Assembly (NCBI RefSeq): GCF_002914525.1
Contig: NZ_LODW01000049.1
Span: forward strand, 78,845 to 142,844
DNA from: Rhizobium hidalgonense
GTDB taxonomy: Bacteria; Pseudomonadota; Alphaproteobacteria; Rhizobiales; Rhizobiaceae
Direction of reading: 5' to 3'
DNA: 64,000 nt
The notes beneath the pieces were generated by a model, which saw only the letters and a program-made list of their open reading frames with translations, ran no database searches and was not told where the DNA came from. Each line of letters opens with the position of its first letter. Within the stretch, counting starts at the first letter, position 1. A program made the translations under genes and the position numbers. Shown one piece after another: positions 28,447-36,680 of the stretch.

Positions 28447-29847
28447 ATGACATTTTCCAAATCGAAAAGCGGAGCGGGGCTGGCATTGCTGCTGCTCTGC
28501 ACCGCCAACTTTCTCGACGCTATGGACGTCTCCACGATCGGCGTCGCGCTGCCCGCCATCCAGGCCGAGCTCGGCATGGAGGCGACATCGCTGCAATGGG
28601 CCGTCAGCGCCTATGTGCTCGGCTATGGCGGCTTTCTCCTGCTCGGCGGCCGGGTCGCCGACGTCTTCGGCCATCGCCGCGTCTTCCTCTGGTCGCTGGC
28701 AATCTTTGCCGCCGCCAGTATCGCCGGCGGCTTCGTCGACAGCGGCCCGACGCTAATCGCCGCCCGGTTGATCAAGGGCATTGCCGCCGCCTTCACCGCG
28801 CCTGCGGCCCTTGCGCTGCTGCTCTCCGTCTTCGGCGAAGGAACGGCGCGCGCAAAAGCGCTCGGCGTCTTTGCCTCCACTGGCGCCACCGGATTCGTGC
28901 TCGGCATGGTGCTCGGCGGCGCGGCGACGATCTTCAGCTGGCGGGCGACGCTGGTCATGGGCGCGCCCGTTGCCATCATGACGCTCTTTCTTGCGCCGCT
29001 GGCGCTGCCGGCCGACCCGAAAAGGACGGGACCGCGGCCCGCTTTCGACTGGGCCGGCGCGCTGACGATCACGCCCGGGCTGCTGCTCTTCGTCTTCGGC
29101 ATCACCAATGCTGCGGCCGCCGGCTGGCAGGCTTTTGCCACCTGGGGCTCGCTGATCGCTTCGCTGGCGCTGATCCTGCTCTTCCTCGCGGTCGAAGCGC
29201 GCCACGCCGATCCGATGGTGCCGCTTGGCATGTTCCGCCGGGCGAAACTCCGGCACGCCAATGCGATTGCCGCCCTCTTCCAAGGCGCCTATGTCGGCTT
29301 TCAGTTCCTGGCGACACTCTATTATCAGAACGTCATCGGCTGGTCGGCCTTCACCACAGGCTTCTGCTTTGCGCTTGGCGGCGTCTTCGTCATGTTCCTG
29401 GCGCCCCGTTTTGCGAGCCTCGCGCAAAATCGCGGCGCCACCGGACTGATGGCGATAGGTGTCGGTCTGCAAGCCTTCAGCTACATCTTCTGGGTGACCG
29501 CCCTCGGACATGTCGACCCGATCCTGCTCGTGCTGTGCTCGCAGATCCCGCTCGGCCTCGGTTACGCCCTGACCTACCCCTCGGTGCAGGTCGCGGCCCT
29601 GTCCGACGTCGAGGATGACAAGTCGGGGCTCGCCTCCGGACTGCTCTTCGCCTCCTTCCAGATCGGCGGCGGCATCGTGCTTGCAGCCGCCTCGGCCGTG
29701 TTCGGCGCCGCACCGCATTTCGGCTGGGATCCTTATGTCGCCGGCATCGCCTTCGTGGCACTGCTTGCGGTCGCGATCACCCTGCTTGCCGCCGCCGGTC
29801 CGCGGACATCGGCCGCCCGGCCGTCGGCCTATCAGGCGGCGGAATGA
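28447..29847 (+). CDS. MFS transporter, EmrB/QacA-like drug efflux (14 helices)
   Basis: The 466-residue membrane protein has the DHA2-type pattern: LDAMDVSTIGVALPAIQ in helix 1, WAVSAYVLGYGGFLLLGGR in helices 2-3, and motif A-like GGRVADVFGHRRVF. It probably exports drugs or other amphiphiles by proton antiport. It is divergent from the LysR gene, its likely regulator, and ends in a clear terminator. Confidence 0.92.
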   Translation: MTFSKSKSGAGLALLLLCTANFLDAMDVSTIGVALPAIQAELGMEATSLQWAVSAYVLGYGGFLLLGGRVADVFGHRRVFLWSLAIFAAASIAGGFVDSGPTLIAARLIKGIAAAFTAPAALALLLSVFGEGTARAKALGVFASTGATGFVLGMVLGGAATIFSWRATLVMGAPVAIMTLFLAPLALPADPKRTGPRPAFDWAGALTITPGLLLFVFGITNAAAAGWQAFATWGSLIASLALILLFLAVEARHADPMVPLGMFRRAKLRHANAIAALFQGAYVGFQFLATLYYQNVIGWSAFTTGFCFALGGVFVMFLAPRFASLAQNRGATGLMAIGVGLQAFSYIFWVTALGHVDPILLVLCSQIPLGLGYALTYPSVQVAALSDVEDDKSGLASGLLFASFQIGGGIVLAAASAVFGAAPHFGWDPYVAGIAFVALLAVAITLLAAAGPRTSAARPSAYQAAE

Positions 29848-29854
29848 CCGCCGC

Positions 29855-29886
29855 GCCCGCACCTTGAGGGGTGCGGGCTCTTCATA
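29855..29886 (+). terminator. Rho-independent terminator after MFS gene
   Basis: GCCCGCACC and GGTGCGGGC (perfect 9-bp arms, loop TTGAGG) are followed by TCTTCAT, starting 7 bases after the MFS stop codon. Confidence 0.8.
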
Positions 29887-30022
29887 AGAAAAAGCGCATA
29901 TTAGCAACAAGAAACTTATTGCCTTGCCTCGGCGAAAGGTGCATGGTCTCGCCGTCGGCAGCCATGGTACGGGCGCTGCCGACTGGGGGTTTTGGCCCCT
30001 CGCCCCGACGAAAGGAGGACCG

Positions 30023-30319
30023 ATGTCTTCCCCTTCCGCAAAGCCGCATCTGACCTCGTCCGATCTCGACATGCTTCAGGGCGTGCTCGACGAGGCCGGC
30101 TACGACGCCAGAATCCCGACCGACGACGAATGCGTCTTCAACGTGGCGGCGGTGCTGCTGATCAAGCTGTTCCAGGAGGGCGTCACCTCGCCGGCCATGC
30201 TCTCAAAGGCTCTCGAATATCATTTCGGCAAGCCGAAGGCGCCGCCGAAACCGGTAACTCCCATCTGTAATCGATATGCGATACAGGGATTGCCGCGCGA
30301 AAGACGCGCCGCCGGCTGA
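30023..30319 (+). CDS. Small conserved hypothetical protein (related to the one at 41066)
   Basis: This 98-residue soluble protein has a strong ribosome binding site (AAAGGAGG, 6 bases before the ATG). The core (SSDLDMLQGVLDEAG, then FNVAAVLLIKLFQEG, SPAMLSKALEYHF) predicts a small helical bundle. The same spacing of S-x-D-DLD-L-G-LD, alanine-rich helix and L-x-AL occurs in the 68-residue protein at 41066-41272, so the two are probably paralogues. The function is unknown. It is not part of an evident operon. Confidence 0.8.
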   Translation: MSSPSAKPHLTSSDLDMLQGVLDEAGYDARIPTDDECVFNVAAVLLIKLFQEGVTSPAMLSKALEYHFGKPKAPPKPVTPICNRYAIQGLPRERRAAG

Positions 30320-30667
30320 TATTAGGTATGTTCCGGAGAGCGAATTTTCCAGCCAGTCTGTCAAAGGACAGACGGGCTGCTGAAATATGGCTTTCTTGCG
30401 GCAACGCCTTAATAGCGTCTCATTTTCATGTTACACGACGAGCATTGACGATTGACCGAAATATGCGGTGGCGGGTTTCCGCTACGGCCGTTTTCCGGAG
30501 AAAGCCCCGGCATCGGGTTCAGCCAACGATTTCATTCCATTCCTGCGGTCCGCCGCTGCCGGGTTGCCTGCGTGACGATCCCGCGAACTTCGGTCGCGAA
30601 CGACAAGCGAGGGCGATTGAGGCGCAGCCCGCAGCTTTCAATTGCAATGAGAGAGGAGATTTCATCC
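30320..30667. other. Intergenic region
   Basis: About 350 bp between two small plus-strand genes. I see no convincing coding frame. The first half is relatively AT-rich and could hold the promoter of the 47-residue gene; no clear terminator follows the 98-residue gene. Confidence 0.4.
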
Positions 30668-30811
30668 ATGGCAAAAGGGCAAATGAGAAGCAATCGCGAG
30701 GTCCGCAAGCCGAAGAAGGACAAGCAGGCGGCGAAGACGGACAACACATTCTCCAACCAGATGAAGACGGCCGCCAATAGTGCGCCGCATGGCAGCGCCC
30801 CGAAGAAGTAG
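30668..30811 (+). CDS. Small basic protein, 47 residues
   Basis: This very short, lysine-rich protein begins MAKGQMRSNREVRKPKKDK and ends in PHGSAPKK. GAGGAG lies 9 bases before the ATG. The pattern MAKGQxRSNRExKKPK is one that I recall from small conserved rhizobial proteins of unknown function. Its charge suggests nucleic-acid or ribosome contact, but that is a guess. No neighbour gives a clue. Confidence 0.65.
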   Translation: MAKGQMRSNREVRKPKKDKQAAKTDNTFSNQMKTAANSAPHGSAPKK

Positions 30812-31117
30812 CGCCTCCATCTGCCCGGCGGGACGGCTTGCGCCCCGCCGGCCGGCAGGGACCACGCAATTCCTCAAAACGGAATCGATTTTCCGGAATC
30901 GATCATGGGCAGCCTCCAAGCGATGGAGCGTCTTGGCGCATGCCGGACGTGCGGCGCTGCGGCGCGGCACGATCACCCATTGACATGCTTTCAGAAAAAC
31001 GGGAAGTGCTGCGACCATGACCTCTCTTCAAAGAATGTACCAGTTGGATAACCCGCCCTTCCTCGTTCGCTCGGCCCTCGGCCTTTCAAGCACCGCTGCT
31101 TTTCACGGCGTCATTCT
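30812..31117. other. Intergenic region carrying a rhizobial repeat-like element
   Basis: About 300 bp before the desaturase gene. From about 30873 to 30970 it resembles a common Rhizobiales intergenic element: an AATCGATTTTC-GGAATCGATCATG segment, then a GCG-ATGGAGCGTC / GACGTGCGGCGCTGC segment that can fold. The remaining 150 bp should hold the desaturase promoter. Confidence 0.45.
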
Positions 31118-32221
31118 GTGATCGAATCTGCGCGCCGCAACGAGAGCGAGGAAATGCAGATTGCCGTTTTGGACCGGCCCGATGAAAACTCGGCGCGATC
31201 CGATGCTCACACCGGCGCTTTCGCTGAAAAACGCTGGCTGAAAATCCTTGCCGGATATCGCCAGCCACGGGCCGGGCGCAGCGCTTTCGAGCTTGCCGTC
31301 ACGGTCGTCCCTTTCGCGCTGTTCTGGGCTGCCGCATGGGCCGCGGTTCATTACAGTTTCTGGCCAGGCCTGATCCTCGTCATTCCCGCCGCCGCCTTCC
31401 TGCTCCGGCTGTTCATGATCCAGCATGATTGCGGCCACGGCTCGTTTTTCGCCCGTCGCCGCCTCGACGATTGGATTGGGCGGATCATCGGCATCCTGAC
31501 GCTGACGCCTTACGACTATTGGCGCCGGGCGCATGCGGAACACCATGCCTCGGCCGGAAACCTGGACGAACGCGGCGTCGGCGATATCGAGACGCTGACG
31601 ATCGCCGAATATAATGCGCTGTCGCGCTGGGGCCGGCTCGGCTACCGGCTCTACCGGCACCCGGCAGTGATGTTCGGGATCGGGCCGGCATGGCTGTTCA
31701 TCATCAAGCAGCGCCTGCCTTTCGGCATGATGCGCTCCGGCGCCCTGCCCTGGGTCTCGACGATGGCGACCAACCTGGCCATCGCGCTCGCCGCCGCATT
31801 GCTGATCTGGGCGGTCGGGATCGTCCCCTTCCTGCTGGTGCATCTGCCGATCGTGCTGCTGGCCGGCGCCGCCGGCGTCTGGCTGTTCTATGTCCAGCAC
31901 CAGTTCGAGGAAACGCATTGGTCGAAAAAGCCGGACTGGCAGTTCCAGCATGCGGCCCTGCACGGCGCCTCGCATTACGACCTGCCGCCGGTGCTGCGCT
32001 GGATCACCGGCAATATCGGCATCCACCATGTGCATCATCTGTCCAGCCGGGTCCCCTACTACCGGCTGCCCGAAGTGCTGCGGGACCATCCGGAACTTGC
32101 CGACCTCGGCCGCATCACGCTCATGGAAAGCCTGCGCTGCGTCAAGCTGGTGCTGTGGGACGAACAGACGAAGCGGCTGGTCTCGTTTCGCGACGCCGCA
32201 CGGCTCGCAGCCGTACGATAG
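31118..32221 (+). CDS. Fatty acid desaturase (membrane di-iron)
   Basis: This protein of about 367 residues shows the three His boxes of membrane desaturases: HDCGHGSFF near 105, HAEHHASAGN near 141, and HVHHL near 304. Hydrophobic pairs lie between them. It inserts a double bond in acyl chains or a related lipid, using di-iron and O2. The start is unsure: a GTG at 31118 gives the longest form, while an ATG at 31154 has a GAGGAA placed too close. It stands alone and faces the convergent SDR gene. Confidence 0.92.
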   Translation: MIESARRNESEEMQIAVLDRPDENSARSDAHTGAFAEKRWLKILAGYRQPRAGRSAFELAVTVVPFALFWAAAWAAVHYSFWPGLILVIPAAAFLLRLFMIQHDCGHGSFFARRRLDDWIGRIIGILTLTPYDYWRRAHAEHHASAGNLDERGVGDIETLTIAEYNALSRWGRLGYRLYRHPAVMFGIGPAWLFIIKQRLPFGMMRSGALPWVSTMATNLAIALAAALLIWAVGIVPFLLVHLPIVLLAGAAGVWLFYVQHQFEETHWSKKPDWQFQHAALHGASHYDLPPVLRWITGNIGIHHVHHLSSRVPYYRLPEVLRDHPELADLGRITLMESLRCVKLVLWDEQTKRLVSFRDAARLAAVR

Positions 32222-32230
32222 CAAGCGGCC

Positions 32231-33160
32231 CTAGCGGTAGCCGGTCACATCCGCAGGTTTGCCCGGCTCCTGCACTTCGGCCATATAGCGCCAGCAATCC
32301 GGCCGCGAACCATCGATATCGTCGAAGCCATAGATCTTGGCCACACCGCCGCTCGACAGTGACTGACTGTTCCAGCGGGCGCGGTCGGGATCGGCTGATA
32401 TCGCAGCGACGGCGCGGCCGACGAAGCGCGGGGTTTCGGAAATGGCGAAATGCGGCTGCACCTTGGTCGCCTCGCGCCAATTCTCCTCGCGGACGCCATA
32501 AGCATCCAACATCATTTCGGAGCGCAGCCAGCCGGGGGTGATCGAAACGGCGGTGGCGCCGTGTTTTGCCAGATCCTGCGCATGCGCCCAGGCCATGCGG
32601 GTGACGCCTGTCTTGACGAGATCGTAGAAGGGCGACAGCCGGTAGTGCGTGGCATTGTAGTCGGCCGTTCCGTCGGTCACCTCGACGAGCAGGCCGCCCG
32701 GCCGCTCGATCATCAGCGCCAGGGCGTAATGGGCGGTGATCAAATGGGTTTCGATGCCGAGCTTCAGCATGCGCAAGCCCTTATCCAGCGAGTGTTCCCA
32801 GACGGGCTTGTCCCATTCGAACAGCTTTTCGCAGCCCCAGATGTCGTTGACGAGGATATCGAGCCGGCCGGCCTCGCGGCGAATGCGGGCAACCAGCGCC
32901 TCGACCTCCGGCGCGACGAGATGATCGACCGGCACGGCGATACCCCTGCCGCCTGCAGCCGTCACCAGCTCGGCCGTCTCCTCGATCGTCTCCGGCCGCA
33001 TATATTCGGATTGCCGGGCGCGCGTCGTGCGCCCTGTGACATAGACGGTGGCGCCGGCAGCGCCGAGCTCCACCGCGATACCGCGGCCGGCGCCGCGTGT
33101 TGCGCCCGCCACCAGAGCCACTTTATCCCGCAAGTCGGCTGTCACTTCTCCATCCTCCAC
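32231..33160 (-). CDS. Short-chain dehydrogenase/reductase (SDR)
   Basis: This 309-residue SDR has the cofactor motif VAGATRGAGRGIA (T-G-x3-G-x-G type) at about 16-28. The active-site Tyr is less clear: YDLVKTGVTRMAWAHA near 195-210 provides Y-x3-K. Its length is above average, with a C-terminal extension containing YGFDDIDGSRPDC. It is divergent from a TetR gene, with a palindrome in the promoter region, so it is probably that regulator's target. Substrate unknown. Confidence 0.92.
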   Translation of the reverse strand: MEDGEVTADLRDKVALVAGATRGAGRGIAVELGAAGATVYVTGRTTRARQSEYMRPETIEETAELVTAAGGRGIAVPVDHLVAPEVEALVARIRREAGRLDILVNDIWGCEKLFEWDKPVWEHSLDKGLRMLKLGIETHLITAHYALALMIERPGGLLVEVTDGTADYNATHYRLSPFYDLVKTGVTRMAWAHAQDLAKHGATAVSITPGWLRSEMMLDAYGVREENWREATKVQPHFAISETPRFVGRAVAAISADPDRARWNSQSLSSGGVAKIYGFDDIDGSRPDCWRYMAEVQEPGKPADVTGYR

Positions 33161-33189
33161 GTTAGAACTGAAAAAGCCCGTTGTATATA

Positions 33190-33203
33190 AACGAATGTTC
33201 GTT
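33190..33203. promoter_or_regulatory. Palindrome between SDR and TetR genes
   Basis: AACGAA-TG-TTCGTT is a perfect inverted repeat with 6-bp arms, 30 bp upstream of both divergent genes. It is the likely operator of the TetR protein. Confidence 0.55.
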
Positions 33204-33233
33204 CATAAATAAGGCAGATGCAAGAGGAAATTC

Positions 33234-33794
33234 ATGCCGCGTCGCCGCACACTGTCTGATGAGCAGCTCCTGGCCATGGTGCTGGCGCTGGTCCATGCCG
33301 AGGGGCCGGATGCGGCAACCTTTGCGGCGGTGGCCAAAGCCAGCGGCCTCTCCGGCTCGACGCTGGTGCAGCGTTTTACCACGAAGGCGGCGATGCTGCG
33401 CGCAGCCCTGCTCTATGCCTGGGACCGGCTGGATGCGGAAACGGCGCGGCTTGCCGAGAGCGTGGCGAAAACCCCGGACGGCGCCGTCGCGCTGCTCGTC
33501 GGCCTGTCGCAGGATTACGGCGACAATGCCGCTGCCTATGGCGAGGGCTTGCTGGTGCTTCGCGAGGATTTCCGTGATCCGGTGCTGAGGGCTCGCGGTG
33601 CCGCCTGGGGAACGGCGCTGACGGCGGCGATCGCCAGATGTTTCGCATCGGCAAGCGCGCCGGAGACGATCGCCCGGCTGATGCTGTCGCAATGGCAGGG
33701 CTCGCTCACCTGGTGGGGATTTGGCGCAGACGGACCGGTGGATGCCTACATTGAGGCGGAACTGCGGCGCTTTCTCGCCGCTATGACATCCTGA
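33234..33794 (+). CDS. TetR family transcriptional regulator
   Basis: The 186-residue protein has a helix-turn-helix in its first 50 residues (AATFAAVAKASGLSGSTLVQRF) and a C-terminal effector domain. The start at 33234 (MPRRRTLSDEQ) has AGAGGAA about 7 bases upstream. It is divergent from the SDR gene, with a palindromic site between them. Confidence 0.9.
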   Translation: MPRRRTLSDEQLLAMVLALVHAEGPDAATFAAVAKASGLSGSTLVQRFTTKAAMLRAALLYAWDRLDAETARLAESVAKTPDGAVALLVGLSQDYGDNAAAYGEGLLVLREDFRDPVLRARGAAWGTALTAAIARCFASASAPETIARLMLSQWQGSLTWWGFGADGPVDAYIEAELRRFLAAMTS

Positions 33795-33818
33795 TCCTGC
33801 CCGGACATTTCGCCTAAA

Positions 33819-34445
33819 TTAATAGGCAGCGACCAACATCGCCTTGATAAAATGAAGCAAAGCGACGGTCACGCCGATGGTTGCCGATGTGAGCAGCAAT
33901 CCGATCAGGGTGACGAGGCCGTCCCGCTCCATCAGGGCGACGGCCAGGACCACCAACGAGAACACCGGCAGAATATTGCCGAACGGGATTGGCAGCGCGA
34001 TCACGACCGCGAGCAGGAAGACAGGAATGCCCAGCAGCGCCTGCACCTTCGGGCCTGTGAACAACTCCAGCCGGCCAGCGCGCACGACCTTCTCCACCCG
34101 GGCGATCACCGGAACCGCATGACCCACGACGAGATCGAGTGCGGCAAACGAAACCTGGCGATCGCGGACGACGGCCGGCAGCCACACCTTCCGGCCGCCC
34201 GCGACGATCTGGAGGGAGACGAGCGCCAGCGCGGTGCCGAACACCATCCCGAACGGGCCGGGAATCGGGGTCAGCGCCGGGATTGCCAGGAACAGGATGG
34301 TGAAGGCGATGCTGGTTGGGCCCATCGCCTCCAGCGCCTCGCCGATCGAGAGGCCGCCCTTCGCCCGGGCGAGTTCCAGCATCTCCCGAAGCCGCGCGGT
34401 GGCCACACCCCGCGTTGCGCCTCTATATAAGTTCTGATCAGACAT
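33819..34445 (-). CDS. ExoD family membrane protein
   Basis: This protein of about 208 residues has the ExoD-family pattern (GLSIGEALEAMGPTSIAFT, PALTPIPGPFGMVFGTALAL) with four to five membrane helices. ExoD of S. meliloti affects exopolysaccharide production, alkali tolerance and nodule invasion; its biochemical role is unknown. Start codons at 34448 and 34445 are equivalent; the much longer frame is not used, as it would cover the upstream small gene. It follows that gene by about 25 bp, likely in one operon. Confidence 0.88.
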   Translation of the reverse strand: MSDQNLYRGATRGVATARLREMLELARAKGGLSIGEALEAMGPTSIAFTILFLAIPALTPIPGPFGMVFGTALALVSLQIVAGGRKVWLPAVVRDRQVSFAALDLVVGHAVPVIARVEKVVRAGRLELFTGPKVQALLGIPVFLLAVVIALPIPFGNILPVFSLVVLAVALMERDGLVTLIGLLLTSATIGVTVALLHFIKAMLVAAY

Positions 34446-34471
34446 CATACGGTCCATCCGGGCCGCTGCCG

Positions 34472-34774
34472 TCACGCAGCTGCGCCGGCCCCATTCAAGA
34501 CGCCGATGATGGCTGCGCATTGCGGGTCCCTGCCATCGAGAAGCTCGACCGGCGAGCTGTGGCCGATCGCGATACTGACGACCGTGGCCGCCGCCCAACC
34601 GTAGTCGCCGGCGGCACGTTTGATGAGCTGCGGCCCCTGGGATGCCAGGCACGCCTGGGATTGGCTGACGATCTCCACGGGAAACCGGGCGCGCTCAACC
34701 TGTTGCTGTATCTCAGCCTGCAGCGGATCGACGACGAGCAGGGCAAAAATCCAAGCGATGAAATTCGAGATCAT
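34472..34774 (-). CDS. Small exported or membrane-anchored hypothetical protein
   Basis: The 100-residue protein has an N-terminal hydrophobic segment (ISNFIAWIFALLVVDPL, about 2-18), followed by a helical part (AEIQQQVERA) and a domain with two cysteines (SQACLAS and DPQCAAI). It could be a signal anchor or a cleaved signal. It starts about 40 bp after the terC stop and ends about 25 bp before exoD, so it may belong to a terC-X-exoD unit. Function unknown. Confidence 0.75.
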   Translation of the reverse strand: MISNFIAWIFALLVVDPLQAEIQQQVERARFPVEIVSQSQACLASQGPQLIKRAAGDYGWAAATVVSIAIGHSSPVELLDGRDPQCAAIIGVLNGAGAAA

Positions 34775-34816
34775 ATCTGTTTCATTCCTTTGTTAACGTG
34801 TCCGTATGCCGCCCGC

Positions 34817-35800
34817 TCAGGCGGGCTGCTGCGGACCCCGCGTCTTGAGGAGGCTCCAGACCACGCCGGCAGCGATGATCGCGAAGGTAATGCCAAGCGA
34901 GAGCGCGGCCGGGAATTTTTCGAGACCCAGGAGATCGGCGAGGAAGATCTTCGAGCCGATGAAGATCAGCACGATGGCGAGCGCCGGCTTCAGGTAGCGG
35001 AAGCGATGGATCATCGCCGCGAGCGCGAAATACAGGGCGCGCAGGCCGAGGATCGCGAAGATATTCGAGGTGTAAACGATAAATGGGTCCGTGGTGATGG
35101 CGAAGATCGCGGGAACAGAATCGACGGCGAAGATGACGTCGGCCACTTCGACCATCACGAGCGCCATGAACAGCGGCGTGATAAACCAGGTCATCCTGCC
35201 CGTCTTCGGGTTTTCCTTTTTGACGAAGAACCGCTCGCCGTGATGTTCCTCGGTGACGTTGAAGCGGCTGCGCATGAAGCGGACAAGCACGTTCTTCGAG
35301 ACATCGGGCTCAGCCTCTTTCACGACCATCATCTTGATGCCGGTGACGATCAGGAAGGCGGCGAAAATATAAAGCAGCCAGGCGAATTCGGCGACCAGCG
35401 TCGCGCCTACGCCGATCATGATGGCGCGCAGCACGATGACGCCGAGGATGCCCCAGAAGAGCACACGATGCTGATAGAGGCGCGGCACGGCGAAGAAAGA
35501 GAAGATCAAGGCGATCACGAAGACATTGTCGAGCGCCAGCGTCTTTTCGACGACGAAGCCAGTCATATAGGCAAGGCCGGCCTCAGAACCGAGGTACCAC
35601 CATACCCAGCCACCGAAGGTCAGGCCGAGGGCGATATAGAGGGCAGAAAGTTTGATGCTTTCACCGACGCCGATTTCCTTGTTCTGCTTATGAAGAATAC
35701 CGAGGTCGAACGATAGAATGGCGATGACGAGGACGAAAAAACTCGACCACATCCAGAGCGGCGTTCCCAGCCACTCGGTGAACAAAAAAGAGAGATTCAA
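34817..35800 (-). CDS. TerC family integral membrane protein
   Basis: The protein of about 327 residues has seven to nine helices and the TerC signatures: EKTLALDNVFVIALIFSFF (Asp in a helix) and MVEVADVIFAVDSVPAIFA. TerC-family proteins are linked to tellurite resistance and to metal (manganese or calcium) handling at the membrane. I take the TTG at 35800 as the start: it gives the usual short N-terminus before WLGTPLWMW, and AGGGG lies 7 bases upstream. The upstream in-frame ATG at 35914 would run through a highly folded leader. That leader buries the AGGGG, which suggests RNA-level control. Confidence 0.9.
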   Translation of the reverse strand: MNLSFLFTEWLGTPLWMWSSFFVLVIAILSFDLGILHKQNKEIGVGESIKLSALYIALGLTFGGWVWWYLGSEAGLAYMTGFVVEKTLALDNVFVIALIFSFFAVPRLYQHRVLFWGILGVIVLRAIMIGVGATLVAEFAWLLYIFAAFLIVTGIKMMVVKEAEPDVSKNVLVRFMRSRFNVTEEHHGERFFVKKENPKTGRMTWFITPLFMALVMVEVADVIFAVDSVPAIFAITTDPFIVYTSNIFAILGLRALYFALAAMIHRFRYLKPALAIVLIFIGSKIFLADLLGLEKFPAALSLGITFAIIAAGVVWSLLKTRGPQQPA

Positions 35801-35905
35801 GGATAGGCCCCTGTCGGCACTGGTTGTCGGAGAAGAGGTCCGACATCGCAAGAGTGCCGAAGCTCTCGCCAGAGGGGCCCGGACCAGCGGGTCGAACCGC
35901 AGGTA
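35801..35905 (-). promoter_or_regulatory. Structured 5' leader of terC (terC RNA motif-like), sequesters ribosome binding site
   Basis: Nested perfect stems in the minus-strand RNA: GGCCCCU (35879-35873) pairs with AGGGGCC (35812-35806), GGCACU (35858-35853) with AGUGCC (35821-35816), and GUCGGA (35844-35839) with UCCGAC (35831-35826). The outer stem contains the AGGGG ribosome binding site of the TTG start. A competing stem GCGAGAG/CUCUUGC (35869-35863 with 35854-35848) shares bases with the middle stem, so two folds are possible. A terC RNA motif was described upstream of terC genes in Alphaproteobacteria; this may be a member. Confidence 0.65.
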
Positions 35906-36017
35906 AGGTCTCACTTTTCAATAATCAAGCGGCCACCAGTGCCAATTTCATCTGTCGCGCTGAGGCATGCGCAGCGCGTATGCATCATTCGCCCCGCGAG
36001 AAAAAGCCGGGGCCGGA

Positions 36018-36494
36018 TCAGGCTTCCTCTTCGTCCTTCTCCTCACCCACGGTCAGCGGCCAGTCGACGACATAATCCTCGAGATCGTCGATATCGATCT
36101 CGGTTTCGCTAATGCTGCGGCCACGCGCGGAAATGCCGGCAGCATGAACGGTTTCCGGATCGCCGGAGACGAGCGGGTGCCACCAATAGAGATCGCGGCC
36201 TTCACCAATTAACCGATAACCGCAGGTCGGCGGCAGCCAGGCGATATCCGGCACGTTCTCCTTCGTCAGCTGCACGCAATCCGGCACGAAATCCCAGCGG
36301 TTCTCATAGCTGGAGCAGCGACAGCTTTCGCCATCGAGCAGCTTGCAGCGGACCGAGGTAAAATAGATATCGCCACTATCCCATTCCTCGATCTTGTTGA
36401 GACAACAGAGGCCGCAGCCGTCGCAGAGGCTCTCCCACTCGGCGACGGTCATTTCGGCAAGCGTCTTGCGCTTCCAGAAGGGCAGATCGATCAT
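36018..36494 (-). CDS. UPF0260/YcgN family cysteine-cluster protein
   Basis: The 158-residue cytoplasmic protein has the cysteine pattern C24-x2-C27-x2-C30-C31 (CDGCGLCC), with further cysteines in SVRCKLL, CRCSSY and PDCVQL. This is the zinc- or iron-cluster-binding YcgN/YkgJ-like family of unknown function. It ends in an acidic tail. It is divergent from the penicillin-binding protein gene, with two adjacent palindromes between. Confidence 0.92.
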   Translation of the reverse strand: MIDLPFWKRKTLAEMTVAEWESLCDGCGLCCLNKIEEWDSGDIYFTSVRCKLLDGESCRCSSYENRWDFVPDCVQLTKENVPDIAWLPPTCGYRLIGEGRDLYWWHPLVSGDPETVHAAGISARGRSISETEIDIDDLEDYVVDWPLTVGEEKDEEEA

Positions 36495-36584
36495 CGTTCG
36501 TTTCTTGCAACAGCGGCCCGCAAATTCGCGTGACCGTCAAGCATCTCTCTTGTTATCGGCGGCAAAATCAATCAATTCTTCAGC

Positions 36585-36625
36585 ATGCTCCTGGTACCGG
36601 AGCATTCTCTCCCGATATCGGAGAG
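36585..36625. repeat. Two adjacent palindromes in a divergent promoter region
   Basis: ATGCTCC-TGGTACC-GGAGCAT (36585-36605) has perfect 7-bp arms; CTCTC-CCGATATCG-GAGAG (36607-36625) is palindromic but for one extra C. They are 1 bp apart, between the UPF0260 gene and the PBP gene. They may be operators or RNA hairpins. Confidence 0.6.
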
Positions 36626-36680
36626 CTTTGCGGCCATATGGCGACCTCGCGCTTCGTCGCTTTCCCACGGCCGGACATGA

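Noticed and set aside
35801..36017. yybP-ykoY manganese riboswitch before terC
   Set aside because: The conserved GGGGAGUA element and its matching P1 strand are not found; a GAGACCUUACC piece alone is not enough. The nested stems fit a different leader type.
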